Assembly (NCBI GenBank): GCA_000442125.1
Contig: KE546973.1
Span: forward strand, 868,001 to 932,000
Origin: Opeltia flavorubescens
Lineage: Eukaryota; Ascomycota; Lecanoromycetes; Teloschistales; Teloschistaceae
DNA: 64,000 nt
Direction of reading: 5' to 3'
Part shown: positions 47,869-60,926 of the stretch, piece after piece
Layout of the letters: each line of letters opens with the position of its first letter
How positions within the stretch are numbered: the first letter of the stretch is position 1
Translations under genes and position numbers: made by a program
Notes under the pieces: generated by a model
The model's input: only the letters and a program-made list of their open reading frames with translations
Database searches by the model: none
Told to the model about the DNA's origin: nothing

Positions 47869-49259
47869 TTATCGCTCCTCTTTATGGCTCAATCTTCGTC
47901 TCTCGTCTTGTTCATAATTCACTTGTCTGCTTTCTATCATCCAATGGCATAGCCCTGAATAACTGTATGGTCCGTCACTTGGACGATGGAGGAAAGGATA
48001 CTCCAGCTGGCATAGTTCCAGATCAGGGGATTGCGAACCCAAGAGATATGTACATGGTCTAGGTGAGTCATTGGTGACAGATGGTTCTTCATGATCAGGC
48101 GCCACATAGCAAGAGGTCGGTAGACTTAAGACTCCTGTGTTTGGGTTCATTGCGCGGAGAGCTACTTCGTGAGGCTGATTTCCGCGGTATTTTCCTGGCC
48201 ACATACGGGCTGCCATTCTTGAAGACCCGCGAAAGGAGTTTCCCAATAGCATGTATAGACTTGGGAACATTTTCTTGATTAGAAGCTTGAGAAAGATGAC
48301 CGATATGCAAATTATCCCTAACCCTGTCTCGATGGCGATCCAGTCTTGCATCTCGATCAACCACCATGTCAGATCCGAATTGTATACCACGGGTGGCAAG
48401 GTTGGTATTACTCGCGCGATCACAGTACCAATGGGTCTGGTCTTCAGGTTAGCCCAGCGTTTGTGTAATGGAGTAAATGGCATAGTGCGTACGTAAAGCC
48501 ACAGCCAACCACAATGATTACCAGCAACAATAATCGACGTTTCCAGGGCATCTGAAGTTTAAGAAGATGCGGTATCGGAAGGCTGATAACAACAAGATAC
48601 TGGAAGAGACTCCAGAGGGCTTGAGCTTTGTATAGAAGTTCTCGGTTTCTGCAGTGGCCGGCTTTGGTCCAAATCCAAGCTCGGTCGACCGGTTTACATT
48701 GGACGATTGCCATAGCGCTCCAGATAATAGCATCTATAATGAAATAGATCAGAAGCCCTTCCAACACGCGGCGGAAGATGAGGCCTGGAAAGATGCGAAG
48801 GTAGGTTGTTAAGAGTGAAGCTTTAATGGACAGCATCATCCATGGTTGTAAGATGGTGCAGAAGAATGCAATCTACAGGGGCGTTAGCAAGCATACGCTA
48901 CAATCGATGTCATCGAAGTAGTGTACATAACTTAAGAATGTACTGCAAATCATCCATAGAGTAGATTCGTAAGATATCTGCCTGGTGCATCGCTGCTCCA
49001 TGAGGGAGGCCGGTCAGGACAGCAATGCCATGGGTCGTATTCAGGAGCTAGGGCAGGGTGAGTGACTTAAATATATGATGAATGCACAAAGCTTTACCAT
49101 TCCCGTAGCCAAGATGTAGTCGTCCCAACCCGGAGTCTTAGCAATCACGATGCGGGTGTAGAGGCGCAAAATTACAGATAACATCGGTAGCACAGTCATC
49201 AAGCTCTGAATGACAACAGCTGCAACGCGTTGGCTGGGGAGGTATTCCACCGGAGCCAT
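47869..49259 (-). CDS. Fungal rhodopsin-domain integral membrane protein (gene model with a frame conflict)
   Basis: Coding pieces lie at 49098-49259, 48931-49047, 48493-48872 and 47869-48436, together about 408 codons. Seven hydrophobic segments are visible: VAAVVIQSLMTVLPMLSVIL, a stretch across the first junction with GWDDYILATGM, PWMMLSIKASLLTTYLRIFP, LLIYFIIDAIIWSAMAIVQC followed by KPVDRAWIWT, the Leu-rich LLLLVIIVVGCGFT, and WIAIETGLGIICISVIFLK. This is the common fungal rhodopsin-type (PTH11-neighbour) membrane family, whose ligands are mostly unknown. The tail is hydrophilic. Pieces two and three do not join in frame by any GT-AG pair I can find. Confidence 0.75.
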
Positions 49260-50390
49260 CGTGTAATCTAATGTAGCAGAAGGTAGCTACTGGAAAGTGT
49301 GAATGTATTGTATGCGGGAGCGTGCAGAGATATGGTAAAAAATAAGACGTTAGAGTTCAGAACTGTTCAAAATGCACATGACAGATAGAGGGACGTTGAA
49401 CGCTATACGCGTCACATATATGCCCAATCATACGAGCCCGATGATTGGAAGGTCATGTAAAAGAAAGCGGTGCGAAAAGCTTAAGGTAAAGGCAGAAATG
49501 TCAAGTCCGGAGACAGGAATACAAAGAGATCGGTATCATATACGAAACATCTACATCATTATTCATACTATCTCCCGTCCATCTCTATTGCCGGTACCGA
49601 AGCACGTGGAAATGAATTTAAAAAGTTGAAATTACCCATCTCCAGCTTCGTTCGTTCTTTCTATAAAAAATCGATTTCCCTTACAGTTTCGTGATTATCC
49701 CGATTAAAGGGGCAACAACTTTTCTACAATCTTGTTTGCTAAAGACTCTTACCTTTCAAGACGGTAACATTACAGGATGTATCAACTAGTATGTTTATAA
49801 AAGAATCATGCAAGGCCAGGCGGGCCGAGAATCCCAATAGGGGGCAGGCAAACGATAATTGAGAACAAGGATGCAGTCAGTCAAGCTGGTCTGTAACAAT
49901 ACTCTGCCTCTTCAACACAAAAACGATCAGCTTAGAGCAGTCTTCAACCCAAGGTCAAATACTGAATCTATTTTCCAAACGGCTATCGGTACAAGAGTTG
50001 AATGTTAAGGTGCTTCACTCTAAACAGCCTGATAATGATAAAAAAAATTCGAATCTATTATGCACAGATCTGTCTTATGCAACGAGATGAAATGAATATT
50101 ATCAAATTGAAAACACAATCTAATAGAAATAGTAAAAGTCGATTGAACCCTCGGAAGCTTTGTAGTAAGAAAATAGAAAAGCAGCGGTAGATCTGCAGCA
50201 TAAATATGAGGACCAATGGTAGTTATCTAATCTCACATTATTCATGATTACACTAACAAGAATCGGCCGATCGCATCACCATTCACCCACTTCCGCATCT
50301 TTACTTTTTGCCCCACAGCATGTTCCATTGAAAGTCTCAATCCATTGCCCTCTCTAATCACTTCTCTCAATATTAAAGACCCATCCCACC
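49260..50390. other. AT-rich divergent intergenic region
   Basis: About 1.1 kb upstream of both the rhodopsin-domain gene (minus) and the PSST gene (plus). The part from about 49620 to 50260 is clearly AT-rich with many A runs. No terminal repeats or protein remnants were seen. Confidence 0.5.
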
Positions 50391-51249
50391 ATGATATCAA
50401 CTGCGAGGTCAACAACCGCGCTACTTCTGCGAGGTCTGCCATCTCGCCCCTCCTAATGGCATTGCCACAGATAACTGACTACGAATTTACAGCGAAACCC
50501 GCCTCAGCTCTTCTCCCTTTCCGCGCTGCTCCTTCGGCATTTATATCATCCACATCCTCCAAGCCTGCTGCTACCGAGATTCAAAGATCACAGGATGTTC
50601 ACGGACCGCCACTCACAGCTACCGGCAAGCCAAGGCGAGAGGTTCCATTACCCAGCCAAGAGAAGAAAGAGGGCGCCATGCAATATGCCTTGTACTTGCC
50701 CTCAAGCCCTAGACTGGATTTCCCCTGCTAACATGAGATCAGGACTACACTTGATCAGGTCGCAAATTGGGCTCGTCAAGGATCACTCTGGCCGATGACT
50801 TTTGGCCTTGCCTGTTGCGCCATCGAAATGATGCATCTTTCTACGCCTCGCTATGACCAAGATCGATTGGGTATAATATTCCGCGCTTCTCCTCGACAGT
50901 CAGATGTCATGATCGTTGCTGGTACCCTGACGAACAAGATGGCTCCTGCGCTCCGCCAAGTCTACGACCAGATGCCTGATCCACGTTGGGTTATCAGCAT
51001 GGGCTCATGTGCCAATGGAGGGGGCTACTACCATTATAGCTACAGCGTCACCCGAGGGTGCGATCGAATCGTGCCAGTAGATATCTATGTCCCCGGATGT
51101 CCGCCGACAAGCGAAGCATTGATGTACGGCATCTTTCAGGTAATAAGAAGACCTACTTTTTGAGATTCTAGTAAACGCTGATGATTTTTATCTAGTTGCA
51201 AAAGAAGATGCGTCATACGAGGATCACCAGATTTTGGTACAGAAAGTAA
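50391..51249 (+). CDS. NADH:ubiquinone oxidoreductase PSST / 20 kDa subunit (NDUFS7)
   Basis: Four exons (50391-50433, 50493-50691, 50743-51139, 51196-51249) give 230 residues. Residues 1 to about 40 form a mitochondrial presequence ([20 protein letters not shown]). The mature part is highly conserved: [83 protein letters not shown] and the end [15 protein letters not shown]. The four Cys in [15 protein letters not shown] and VPGCPP hold iron-sulfur cluster N2, the last electron carrier before ubiquinone in complex I. Exon 1 is only 43 nt. Confidence 0.96.
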
Positions 51250-51859
51250 GAAACGGACGCTCACGCATGATTTCACACCACCCCAAAGGTTTTCGGAACA
51301 TAGCACGTCGATCATACAGGGAGTGCTTTTTGGTCATTGGCACTGGGCGTTTGGGTTGGGAAGCTCTGGAATAACTGGCCTCGTTGCGATAACATGTACA
51401 GACCGCTTAGATTACAACGACCCAAACTTTGTACAAAAGCAGTGGTATATTTCATCAAGACCTTCTTCTACAAAGACAACATATATCTCAAGTATAAGAC
51501 ACTGGCTTCATGGCAAGAGTCTTTCGTGGCCCATTATGCATCGAGCAAGATTCATGGTGTAGAATGCCTTGATTTATCAACGAGCGTTTGATTGCTCCAA
51601 TAGTCCTCCTCGAACGACGCCTGAATATGTGCCTGCTCAGCCAATTGAATCGCAAAATTTTACTTGAAGCTGAGTTATTGAGTTACTAATTTCGGATTCT
51701 CGACGCAGCCCAGACTAGCGGGTTCGGCATTTGAGGGGTATGAATACGTAGTAGTATACATACTGTAGATGAGTCAATACTTCCATAACTATCATACCTA
51801 CAATTGTAGTTTGCGATATTCAATACGACATTTACGAAAAAAAAGGGATAGTCTGTGAG
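51250..51859. other. Intergenic, no gene seen
   Basis: 3' flank of PSST and promoter of the nine-exon SDR. Plus-strand frames at 51323-51591 show no protein features. Confidence 0.5.
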
Positions 51860-53067
51860 ATGCCATACAATCTCAAGGGACGAAATGTGCTTATCACTGG
51901 GGCGTCAAGGTTAGTAGGCAGCCCCAGACTGCACTCTCTCGATCGCGGGCAATGGAGACCATTAACCATCTGACATGAGATCAGAGGCTTAGGAGCGTTG
52001 CTGGCAGAGAAATTTGCATCCGAGGGCTGTAATGTAGCCATCAATTACAACGCAAGCGAAGATCGAGCCAAAGCAGTTGCGGAGAAAATCCAAGAATCCT
52101 ATAACTGCAAAGCTATCATCGTAAAAGGGGTACATTACTAATCAGTTGGAACTGTATTTCCTTACTGATCAATCAATCAAAGGATCAAGGAATCCTTGCA
52201 GATTGTGAAAACACCGTGCAAAAGAGTATCGACGGTTTAGGAGGTCTCGATATCATCGTCTCCAACGCTGTGAGTCCGTCCACCTAATCCAATCGTGCGG
52301 TAATTAACCAGGGAGAACCCAGGGCTGGACGAAGTTCACGAACTTCGGTGACCTCGATGCTCTATCAGAAGAGGAGTGGGACAAGGTATGCGGATTTTGG
52401 ATAGCAAGCCTCAGAGACCATGACGCACTAATCCGATCTTTAGTGCTGGGCGGTGAATTGCAAGGGTAATATGCATCTACTTCGTAAAGCGCTGCCGACA
52501 TTCAACGCCAATCCGGATGGCGGTGTGTTCTTGATGACTTCCTCAATCGCCGGTATTGGTGCACAGGGAAGCACTATGGCATATTCGGTCTCCAAGGCCG
52601 CAGGTCTATAATATGTCGCTCTTGATTATTCGTTCACTGACCGAGAGCAGGTCTTCAACTGATGAAATGCCTTGCGTCAACTCAAGGCCCAAAGGTGCGG
52701 GTGAACGCTGTGTTGCCGGGTTTGCTATTGACAGAATGGGTGAGCCTGCCTCTTAGCACAATGCCTTGGAAGACAGTCCAGTACAACTGACGTTCAAGGG
52801 CCAAAAATTCTCTCCGGAGAAAATCCAGGGCGCTAAAGATTCGGCGTTGCTGAAAAAAGAAGTAGGTTTCATCCGAATTCGAGGCAGAAACGGAGGACTG
52901 ACTTTAGAACAGACGGATCTTGAAGATTGCGCCGATTCGTTCATCGCCTTAGCCAAGAATTCAAGCATGACCTGCCAAGCTGTTGTTGTGGGTAAGTTTA
53001 TGAGACACCCAGCGACTCGATACTGCCTGACCTTGTTTAAGACTCAGGGAAGACTGGTGCTCGATGA
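51860..53067 (+). CDS. Short-chain dehydrogenase/reductase, nine exons
   Basis: Exons 51860-51909, 51985-52129, 52183-52269, 52323-52385, 52444-52603, 52651-52739, 52799-52861, 52913-52991 and 53048-53067 close to 251 residues. Motifs: the Rossmann glycines in VLITGASRGLGALLAEKF, AINYNASEDRAKA, DIIVSNAGWTKFTNF, WAVNCKGNMHLL, FLMTSSIAGIGAQGSTMAYS, YSVSKAAGLQLMKCLA with the catalytic Tyr-x-x-x-Lys, and VRVNAVLPGLLLTEWGQKFS. The end is unusual: GKTGAR directly after CQAVVV, where the family more often has VDGG. No continuous long frame exists because of many short introns. The substrate is unknown. Confidence 0.87.
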
Positions 53068-53129
53068 TACCAGCCATCCTCTCACGAGACCAACACGCGA
53101 GAACCCTTAATAAAGCAGGGCGGAAGGTC

Positions 53130-54471
53130 TCACCTGAGCTGCGAATGAAAAGCAACAAAATCATGGTGAAATTGCCGAAGTTCCTCGGGCTTCATAGGGA
53201 GCGGAACCAAGCCAGTACGCTTTGCAGCGTGGACTACCTCAGCAGTAGTTTGACCTTCGACTTTGACTTCGTTTGCTACCAATATTTGTCCATCACAAGT
53301 TCGTACGTAAAGATTCTGTGTAGATCCGTGGAGTCCGACAATGATTGGGTGTCCTATGGCAGGGAAGAGGTGACACTCGTCTTTCAAGAGTCGAAAACCT
53401 TGATCCCAAATGAGTCTCTTTGCTTCTCTAGATTCCCCACTGGAGTTCTTTATCAAGGCCTCTGATATATTCCACAGAGGCCCAATGATCCGTTGGCGAT
53501 TGAGTATGTCATTTGCGGTCCATGTGGCCCAGTCTATGTGACGATCTTTAGGTGTGATTTTTGATGCATATTTATATTCTGGGACGCCGTGAACTGTTTT
53601 GTGTAGCTCTCTATACTCCACAGGTGGGAAGAAGGAACGATCCTCTATGGCCTGAACGAGCATCTGTGCACCGATTGGTGCTAGCACGTTGCGTAGCTCA
53701 TCAACAGTCTTGGCCCCATGCTTGATACCAGGATGCGGCGTCTGGGAAATTATCTTACCCTCATCAAATCTTGTAGGATGAAGGGTCTGCAGTGTCACTC
53801 CTGTAGTCTCCTGGCCTGTGAGCAAGGTATGATGAAGTGGTGCCGGGCCTCGAAATCTATCGTTGTTAGTCTTCCATAAACCTGAGTTTTTAGCTGATTT
53901 AAATCATCATACTCAGGAAGCATCGAAGGATGGACGTTCAAGCCGCCGTAGTTAGCACGCCCGAGAATCCGAGATGGAACAAGAAGACCAAATGAAACCG
54001 CAATTATAATGTTGATTGGACCTCGAGCTGATACAGGAGGCTATATGCAGTTAGGATGTAATCGCCATTCGGACTAGGCTTGAATATACCTCCCATTGTG
54101 TGAACGTGTCAATCTGATGTAAGGGCAAATCCAAATCCCTAGCAATAGGGGCAATGGGAACTGAGGAAGAGTCAGCAGGAAGCCGCAAAGCATACTGGTT
54201 GACTTCTACCCTCTCTCAATTGTTTTAGATTACGCTGAACATGTTTCTCGGGTCGACAAACAACGTCAATTGAGGCTATGAGCTCAGGCTGCTCCTTACG
54301 CTTTCGATCCAGGGCTCGTAGAGATGCGATACTAAATTCATCGGAGCCACAGAACAGGATCCGAAGCGGTTCGCAAGCTTTACTTGAGTACAGACGCTTG
54401 TGATATTTAGCTGCAGAACAGTTATGAGCTCTGGATATAGGATGTATAGGATATCTGTAAAGTCGGAGCAT
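53130..54471 (-). CDS. FMT1: Mitochondrial methionyl-tRNA formyltransferase
   Basis: Four exons (54210-54471, 54090-54160, 53913-54040, 53130-53856) give 395 residues. The start MLRLYRYPIHPISRAHNCSA is Arg-rich without acids, a mitochondrial presequence. The formyltransferase domain shows LRILFCGSDEFSIASLRAL, VPIAPIARDLDLPLHQIDTF, INIIIAVSFGLLVPSRIL, NVHPSMLPEFRGPAPLHHTL and TGQETTGVTLQTL, which include the Asn-His...Asp catalytic region in fungal form. It formylates initiator Met-tRNA in mitochondria. The C-terminal domain is longer than in bacteria. Its stop lies 62 bp from the stop of the convergent SDR gene. Confidence 0.92.
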
Positions 54472-55154
54472 GCCATTCAAAATCAAGGATTATCATCCAG
54501 ACGCTGATAACTTGCTAGTTTAGAGGAGGTTTGTCCACTTTAGTAATAGAATTCTTTCTGATGTCCCCTGAAATGGTAGACTCCTTTCTAGATCAAAAAT
54601 GATGTATTATACTCTGTCAACAACGAAAAAAGCAGGTTCTCCAGTGATTTGCTGGTACATTTTGTATCTTTACCGAAAATTTGAGCTCGCCGTGTAAATT
54701 GTGAATTTTACCCAGGAAAGGGTTGTAACATTAATTAAGATATTTGGAAACGAGTTCACACATGTGCCCCTAATCACGTGATTATAATGACAAGATTGCA
54801 TGCATGTAAGGCTGATGAATGTCCGTTAGCTCCAAAGTCAGGCTCAGGGTTCATGACAAAGCTCCCGCAGTCATGTTAGCGTAAGATGTTGCACCTAATG
54901 TCACCACACACGCGACAAATTTGCTTGTTATATCACTATATCCAAACGTCATTGTACTGTTTTGAGATATAGCTTTCAGCCGACAGAGAAAGTTGTATTT
55001 CGATACCCACTCGTTAGCAGACTTGCAATCCTATATTGAAGAACCGCTCACCCATCGCTCCAGACCCTCATTTACCGTTGAAAGTTGATAAGAGGAGGAT
55101 CCTAATGGTATAGTACCAGAGGAAGACTGAATAATCCGGACGCTTCTTGCAAGC
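54472..55154. promoter_or_regulatory. Divergent intergenic region FMT1 / PP2C
   Basis: About 680 bp between two diverging genes, rather AT-rich near 54540-54780. No gene seen. Confidence 0.45.
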
Positions 55155-57018
55155 ATGGGGCAGACCTTGTCTGAGCCAGTGGTCGAGAAGGTCCGTTGCT
55201 ATTTCCTTAGGGCCTCTCGTTCGCTCTTAGCCTTGTCGCAAAGCCTTAGCCAGGCCATCCTCCTACAAAGAAGGGCATGGCCGTCTCGATCACCATTCGC
55301 TCAGATTCGAGCTATTAAATGGGAAGACTGACGCTGAATGTCACCAGATATCTGATGACGGGCAAGATGATCGGGTTGCCTTTGGAGTCTCCGCCATGCA
55401 AGGATGGCGGATAAGCATGGAGGATGCACACGCTGCAGTACTAGATCTGCAGGCCGAAGATCTTGCCAAAGACTTCGAGGCGGCAACACCGGAGAAGAGG
55501 TTGAGTTTCTTCGGTGTCTACGACGGCCACGGTGGCGATCGAGTTGCCTTGTTCGCTGGTGAAAACATACATAAGATTTTGGCAAAGCAGGAGGCTTTCA
55601 AGAAGGGGGACTTTGAACAGGCACTCAAGGATGGCTTCCTGGCTACCGACCGGGCCATCTTGAACAGTGAGCGGCTGTTTAGTGTCGGAATGGAGCTTTC
55701 TATCTGACTGTGCCGCCAGACCCCAAGTACGAAGAAGAAGTCTCTGGGTGTACAGCGTCAGTTGGGCTAATATCGAAGACGACGATTTATGTCGTAGGTG
55801 ACTGGTTCCCTTCCATGGCATTCGGTCTCTTATTCAGGTGCAGGCAAATGCAGGTGACTCGAGATCTGTTCTGGGTGTGAAGGGTCGGGCGAAACCATTA
55901 TCTTTTGACCACAAGCCCCAGAACGAAGGTGATCAGCAGTGTGATCATTGATTCTTGCGCTTCGCTTACCTTCCTGACAGGTGAAAAGGCCCGTATCTGC
56001 GCTGCTGGCGGCTTCGTAGACTTTGGCCGTGTCAATGGAAATCTTGCACTCTCTCGGGCCATTGGCGATTTTGAATTCAAAAAGAGCCCAGATTTGTCAC
56101 CAGAGCAACAAATAGTGACCGCGTTCCCTGACGTTGTAGCACACAACATTTCGGACGACGATGAGTTTCTTGTAATAGCTTGTGACGGTAACTCCTTGGG
56201 ATCGAATTGATTTTATTCAGGGCACTGATCAATCTTAGGTATCTGGGATTGTCAATCCTCGCAGGCTGTGGTTGAGTTTGTCCGACGAGGCATCGCTGCA
56301 AAACAAACGCTTTCGAAGATCTGTGAGAACATGATGGACAACTGCTTGTCTCCTAGCAGCGAAACAGGGGGCGTTGGATGTGACAACATGACCATGGTTG
56401 TTGTGGCCCTCCTGAGAGGCAAGACGAAAGACGAGTGGTATCAAGAGATTGGAGACCGAGTCTCACGAGGAGATGGTCCTTGTGCTCCACCAGAATTCGG
56501 TAAATTGAGATCCATCTTATCCTGTAAAGCCAGCTTTGCTAACCTTGTGCGTGGCAGCCGAAATGCGGGTTCATGGTCAACGAGCACGGAATCGGCTAGA
56601 AGACAGCGGCGATGATTTTGACCCTGATCTGGACAAACAGGGCAGTGGTTTTGGAGGAAGATCAGGGCGGATTATCCTGCTGGGAAATGGTACGGAGGTT
56701 TTAACGGATAGCGATGAACAGGAAGTATTCGACCATGAGGATGACGACCGAGATTTGGAGAACCAAGTCAGCAAGCATGACGCAAAGCAAACGGCAGATT
56801 TCCGAAATCAGCGTGAAGGCACTCCAGGGCCATCGTCGGCGGGGTCTACAGCGACGCAAAAGACGCCCGAACCGACAGAAGTCAGCAATCCATTCGAATC
56901 ACCGTCCTCAACCACTTCTGAGAAGTCCGAACCAACGGAAATGGCCCCGACTGTGAAGATACCCGAGAGCGCACTCCCGGAGAAACTCGTGACACCGCCC
57001 ACATCGAAAGACAAGTAG
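55155..57018 (+). CDS. Type 2C protein phosphatase (Ptc2/Ptc3-like)
   Basis: Seven exons (55155-55190, 55348-55666, 55720-55793, 55844-55928, 55981-56187, 56239-56499, 56558-57018) give 480 residues. The start [12 protein letters not shown] is shared by fungal Ptc2/3. Metal-binding and fold motifs: [86 protein letters not shown] and [12 protein letters not shown]. Such Mn/Mg-dependent phosphatases switch off the HOG MAP kinase and the DNA-damage checkpoint. The C-terminal about 150 residues are acidic and disordered. The 3' end of intron 1 could also be at an earlier AG (55326), adding seven residues. Confidence 0.93.
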
Positions 57019-57910
57019 TCTGCATCTCCTACCAAGCTTACACACATACACAGCCCACAAGTTTTATTGTGGGTGAATCTACGAGCCACGATACGACATC
57101 ACAACTTGTACATGCAGCTCCTTTGCGATGAAGCTTCACGCTGTTCCCGACCATCATCATTTCCTTATGGCATGCATGACGACTTCTCATGAATGTCAAG
57201 GCAGCTAAGACGCGTTCGGGGCGTCTACACTTTTCATTCCTCAACCTTTAATGCGTACAATTGCATCGACTAGACATGATACGTTCAGAGCAAAGTCAAT
57301 CCTGATGCGGGTGCATACAACGGGCGAAGCTGTTTTGTAGCGTCTTGATCGGAACCTCCATGCCTCAGTGCCAGGTCTTCGTTTCCCGTGCATATCGAGA
57401 TTCTCTAGATACTCTCATGTTGCAGCTGCAGTAGAAACGACGTGTCCTGCTTGTCTCCTCTCTCGTACCGGAACCACCGTCAGACTCTATTCATAGCTGA
57501 ATTCGTCGGCACATGAATGTTTGATAATCATAGCGTAGCATCATTGAACCTTTTCCGCAATACTCATGTAGACAACGAACTCGACAGTTTGACGCTTACG
57601 AACGTGACGCCATTGTCCTGCCAAGGATTCTAGGACGTGAAGCAACCCAGAAATTAAAAATCAAGGTTTAATTTATTATCATTAGCCAATAATTCATAGA
57701 TTGTGACTTCCTCGTTCAATGTATCACCTCTCAAGCTCACTCTCCTTCCCAATCGCTGGAGTGCCAATGGTCTACATAGCTTCGGGTTGACCGCTGGCCC
57801 AAATATTAAAATACGGTACTTGATGATTGCTCATTCCATTGAGGGTCTCTGAAAGCTACGATACTCATTGGACTGATACATCATCGCAATCCACTCCTAT
57901 CAGCTACATC
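57019..57910. other. Intergenic, no gene seen
   Basis: 3' flank of the PP2C gene and promoter of the cytidylyltransferase gene; nothing recognisable. The downstream frame is open to 57827 but the called ATG fits better. Confidence 0.5.
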
Positions 57911-59493
<1,583 letters not shown>

Positions 59494-60926
59494 TGGTTCT
59501 CCGTCGGGAGGAAGAGGGGGGATGTGGTAATGCCATCAATGTCCACTGGGAACGTGGTGTGATCGTGATCGGGCAACTTCCGTGCGCTTTGGGTTCGTGG
59601 TCACTAGGTTTGATGCACATAGCAGTATTTGACTTCTCATGAAGTTGTTAGTCAGGGCGTATTGTAAGCCATAGCGAGAGCGCTCATATCATTATCTCTT
59701 GCTTCCCTAGGTTGATGTCCGAGGAGACCTAATACAGACTTTAGAAGAATGACAATGCCAAAGTAATACAGACTCTCTGTTAGTTGAACGTAGCAGATTT
59801 GAGCTTTTTGGCCCTGATTGATTCTTATCGTTTGTTGAGGTATTGCGACGAGAGTAGTCTGGTCTGCTCTGTGACCAAATGGGAAGAATTCTATTTGTAT
59901 ATATGTGTGCAGAGTTAAGTCGTTTCTTATAGAGGAATCGCAAAGTCCAGGCAAGAACCTTGAAATCCTCGAGAAATAACAAAGCTTGGCCACCAGAGAA
60001 GAAATCAATTAGTAATGCAGGTCAAGTTGAAAAGCTATGTTCTTTTCGAAGGCATTAGGAGACGCTCCGAAATTGGACAATTAGAGTACGACTTCAACCT
60101 GTGCAATAATACTCCCTTCTTTTCCTAGCCTTAAAAGTCAGGGACTGCGTAAGAGATCAGACATTGCTTGGGGGATGAAGGGAAACAGCAATATAATCTA
60201 TCGTATGTAATTGAATCATCAGTGGTCGGATGACCATCCTACTGTCATCGTAGAGAAATATCAAGGCGAAGCCACCATTGAAGAGATAAATCTTTGACAA
60301 CAAAAGCCTCCAATCGATTATACTATTATCACATATCTTTTCTTTTTATTGACCCGACCTGCCATGAGAGCCAACAACCATCCCTTCCTACTTGCTCCAA
60401 CGCTCAAGAAGTGAACAAGGACAAAGGTAAACGCAGTCATGATTCGTCCGCGTGCTGGAAACCGTGTATGAGTAGCATCCGGCCTCTAGAATACAACAAC
60501 GCCTGTACACCGTCAAAGAGATGCACGCAGATTCTCGATTGAGCGTCCGATCAGCCAATTTCGGACAAGGTTCTGATTTCGGCAGAAGGAGTGTGTATAT
60601 GGAGTAGGAAGATAGGATTCCAAAAACGTAATGATGATTCTGGGTCCAGTGCGACGACCCACGGGGTGAGTACTTCAGTAGATCATTGTGTAGAACCAGT
60701 AACGGCCATTCAAGACGAATATACACATCCTACCCAGGACGCCAGTGTTGCTGCATAGAGTAGGAAAAAAGGTAGTCGTCAAGCACATGGATGCTCGTCT
60801 AAAGAAGGTATGCTACACGGCAATGCTTAATCGCAATGATTTCCGAAGTCGCTGAAGGTACTACTGACTGATGACCGACTTGAAGACAGGCGGGAATGTA
60901 ACCTATCCGCAGGTGTTGCACCGTAA
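59494..60926. other. Intergenic, convergent gene ends
   Basis: About 1.4 kb between the converging cytidylyltransferase and casein kinase genes. Several short frames (59652-60008, 60294-60726) are random in look. No RNA gene or repeat seen. Confidence 0.55.

Noticed and set aside
49620-50260. AT-rich stretch as a decayed transposon
   Set aside because: No terminal repeats, target-site duplications or protein remnants were seen; it is more simply an AT-rich promoter region.
25507-53067. Three SDR genes plus a SnoaL-like protein as a secondary-metabolite cluster
   Set aside because: They are far apart, among housekeeping genes, and there is no polyketide synthase, peptide synthetase or terpene cyclase.
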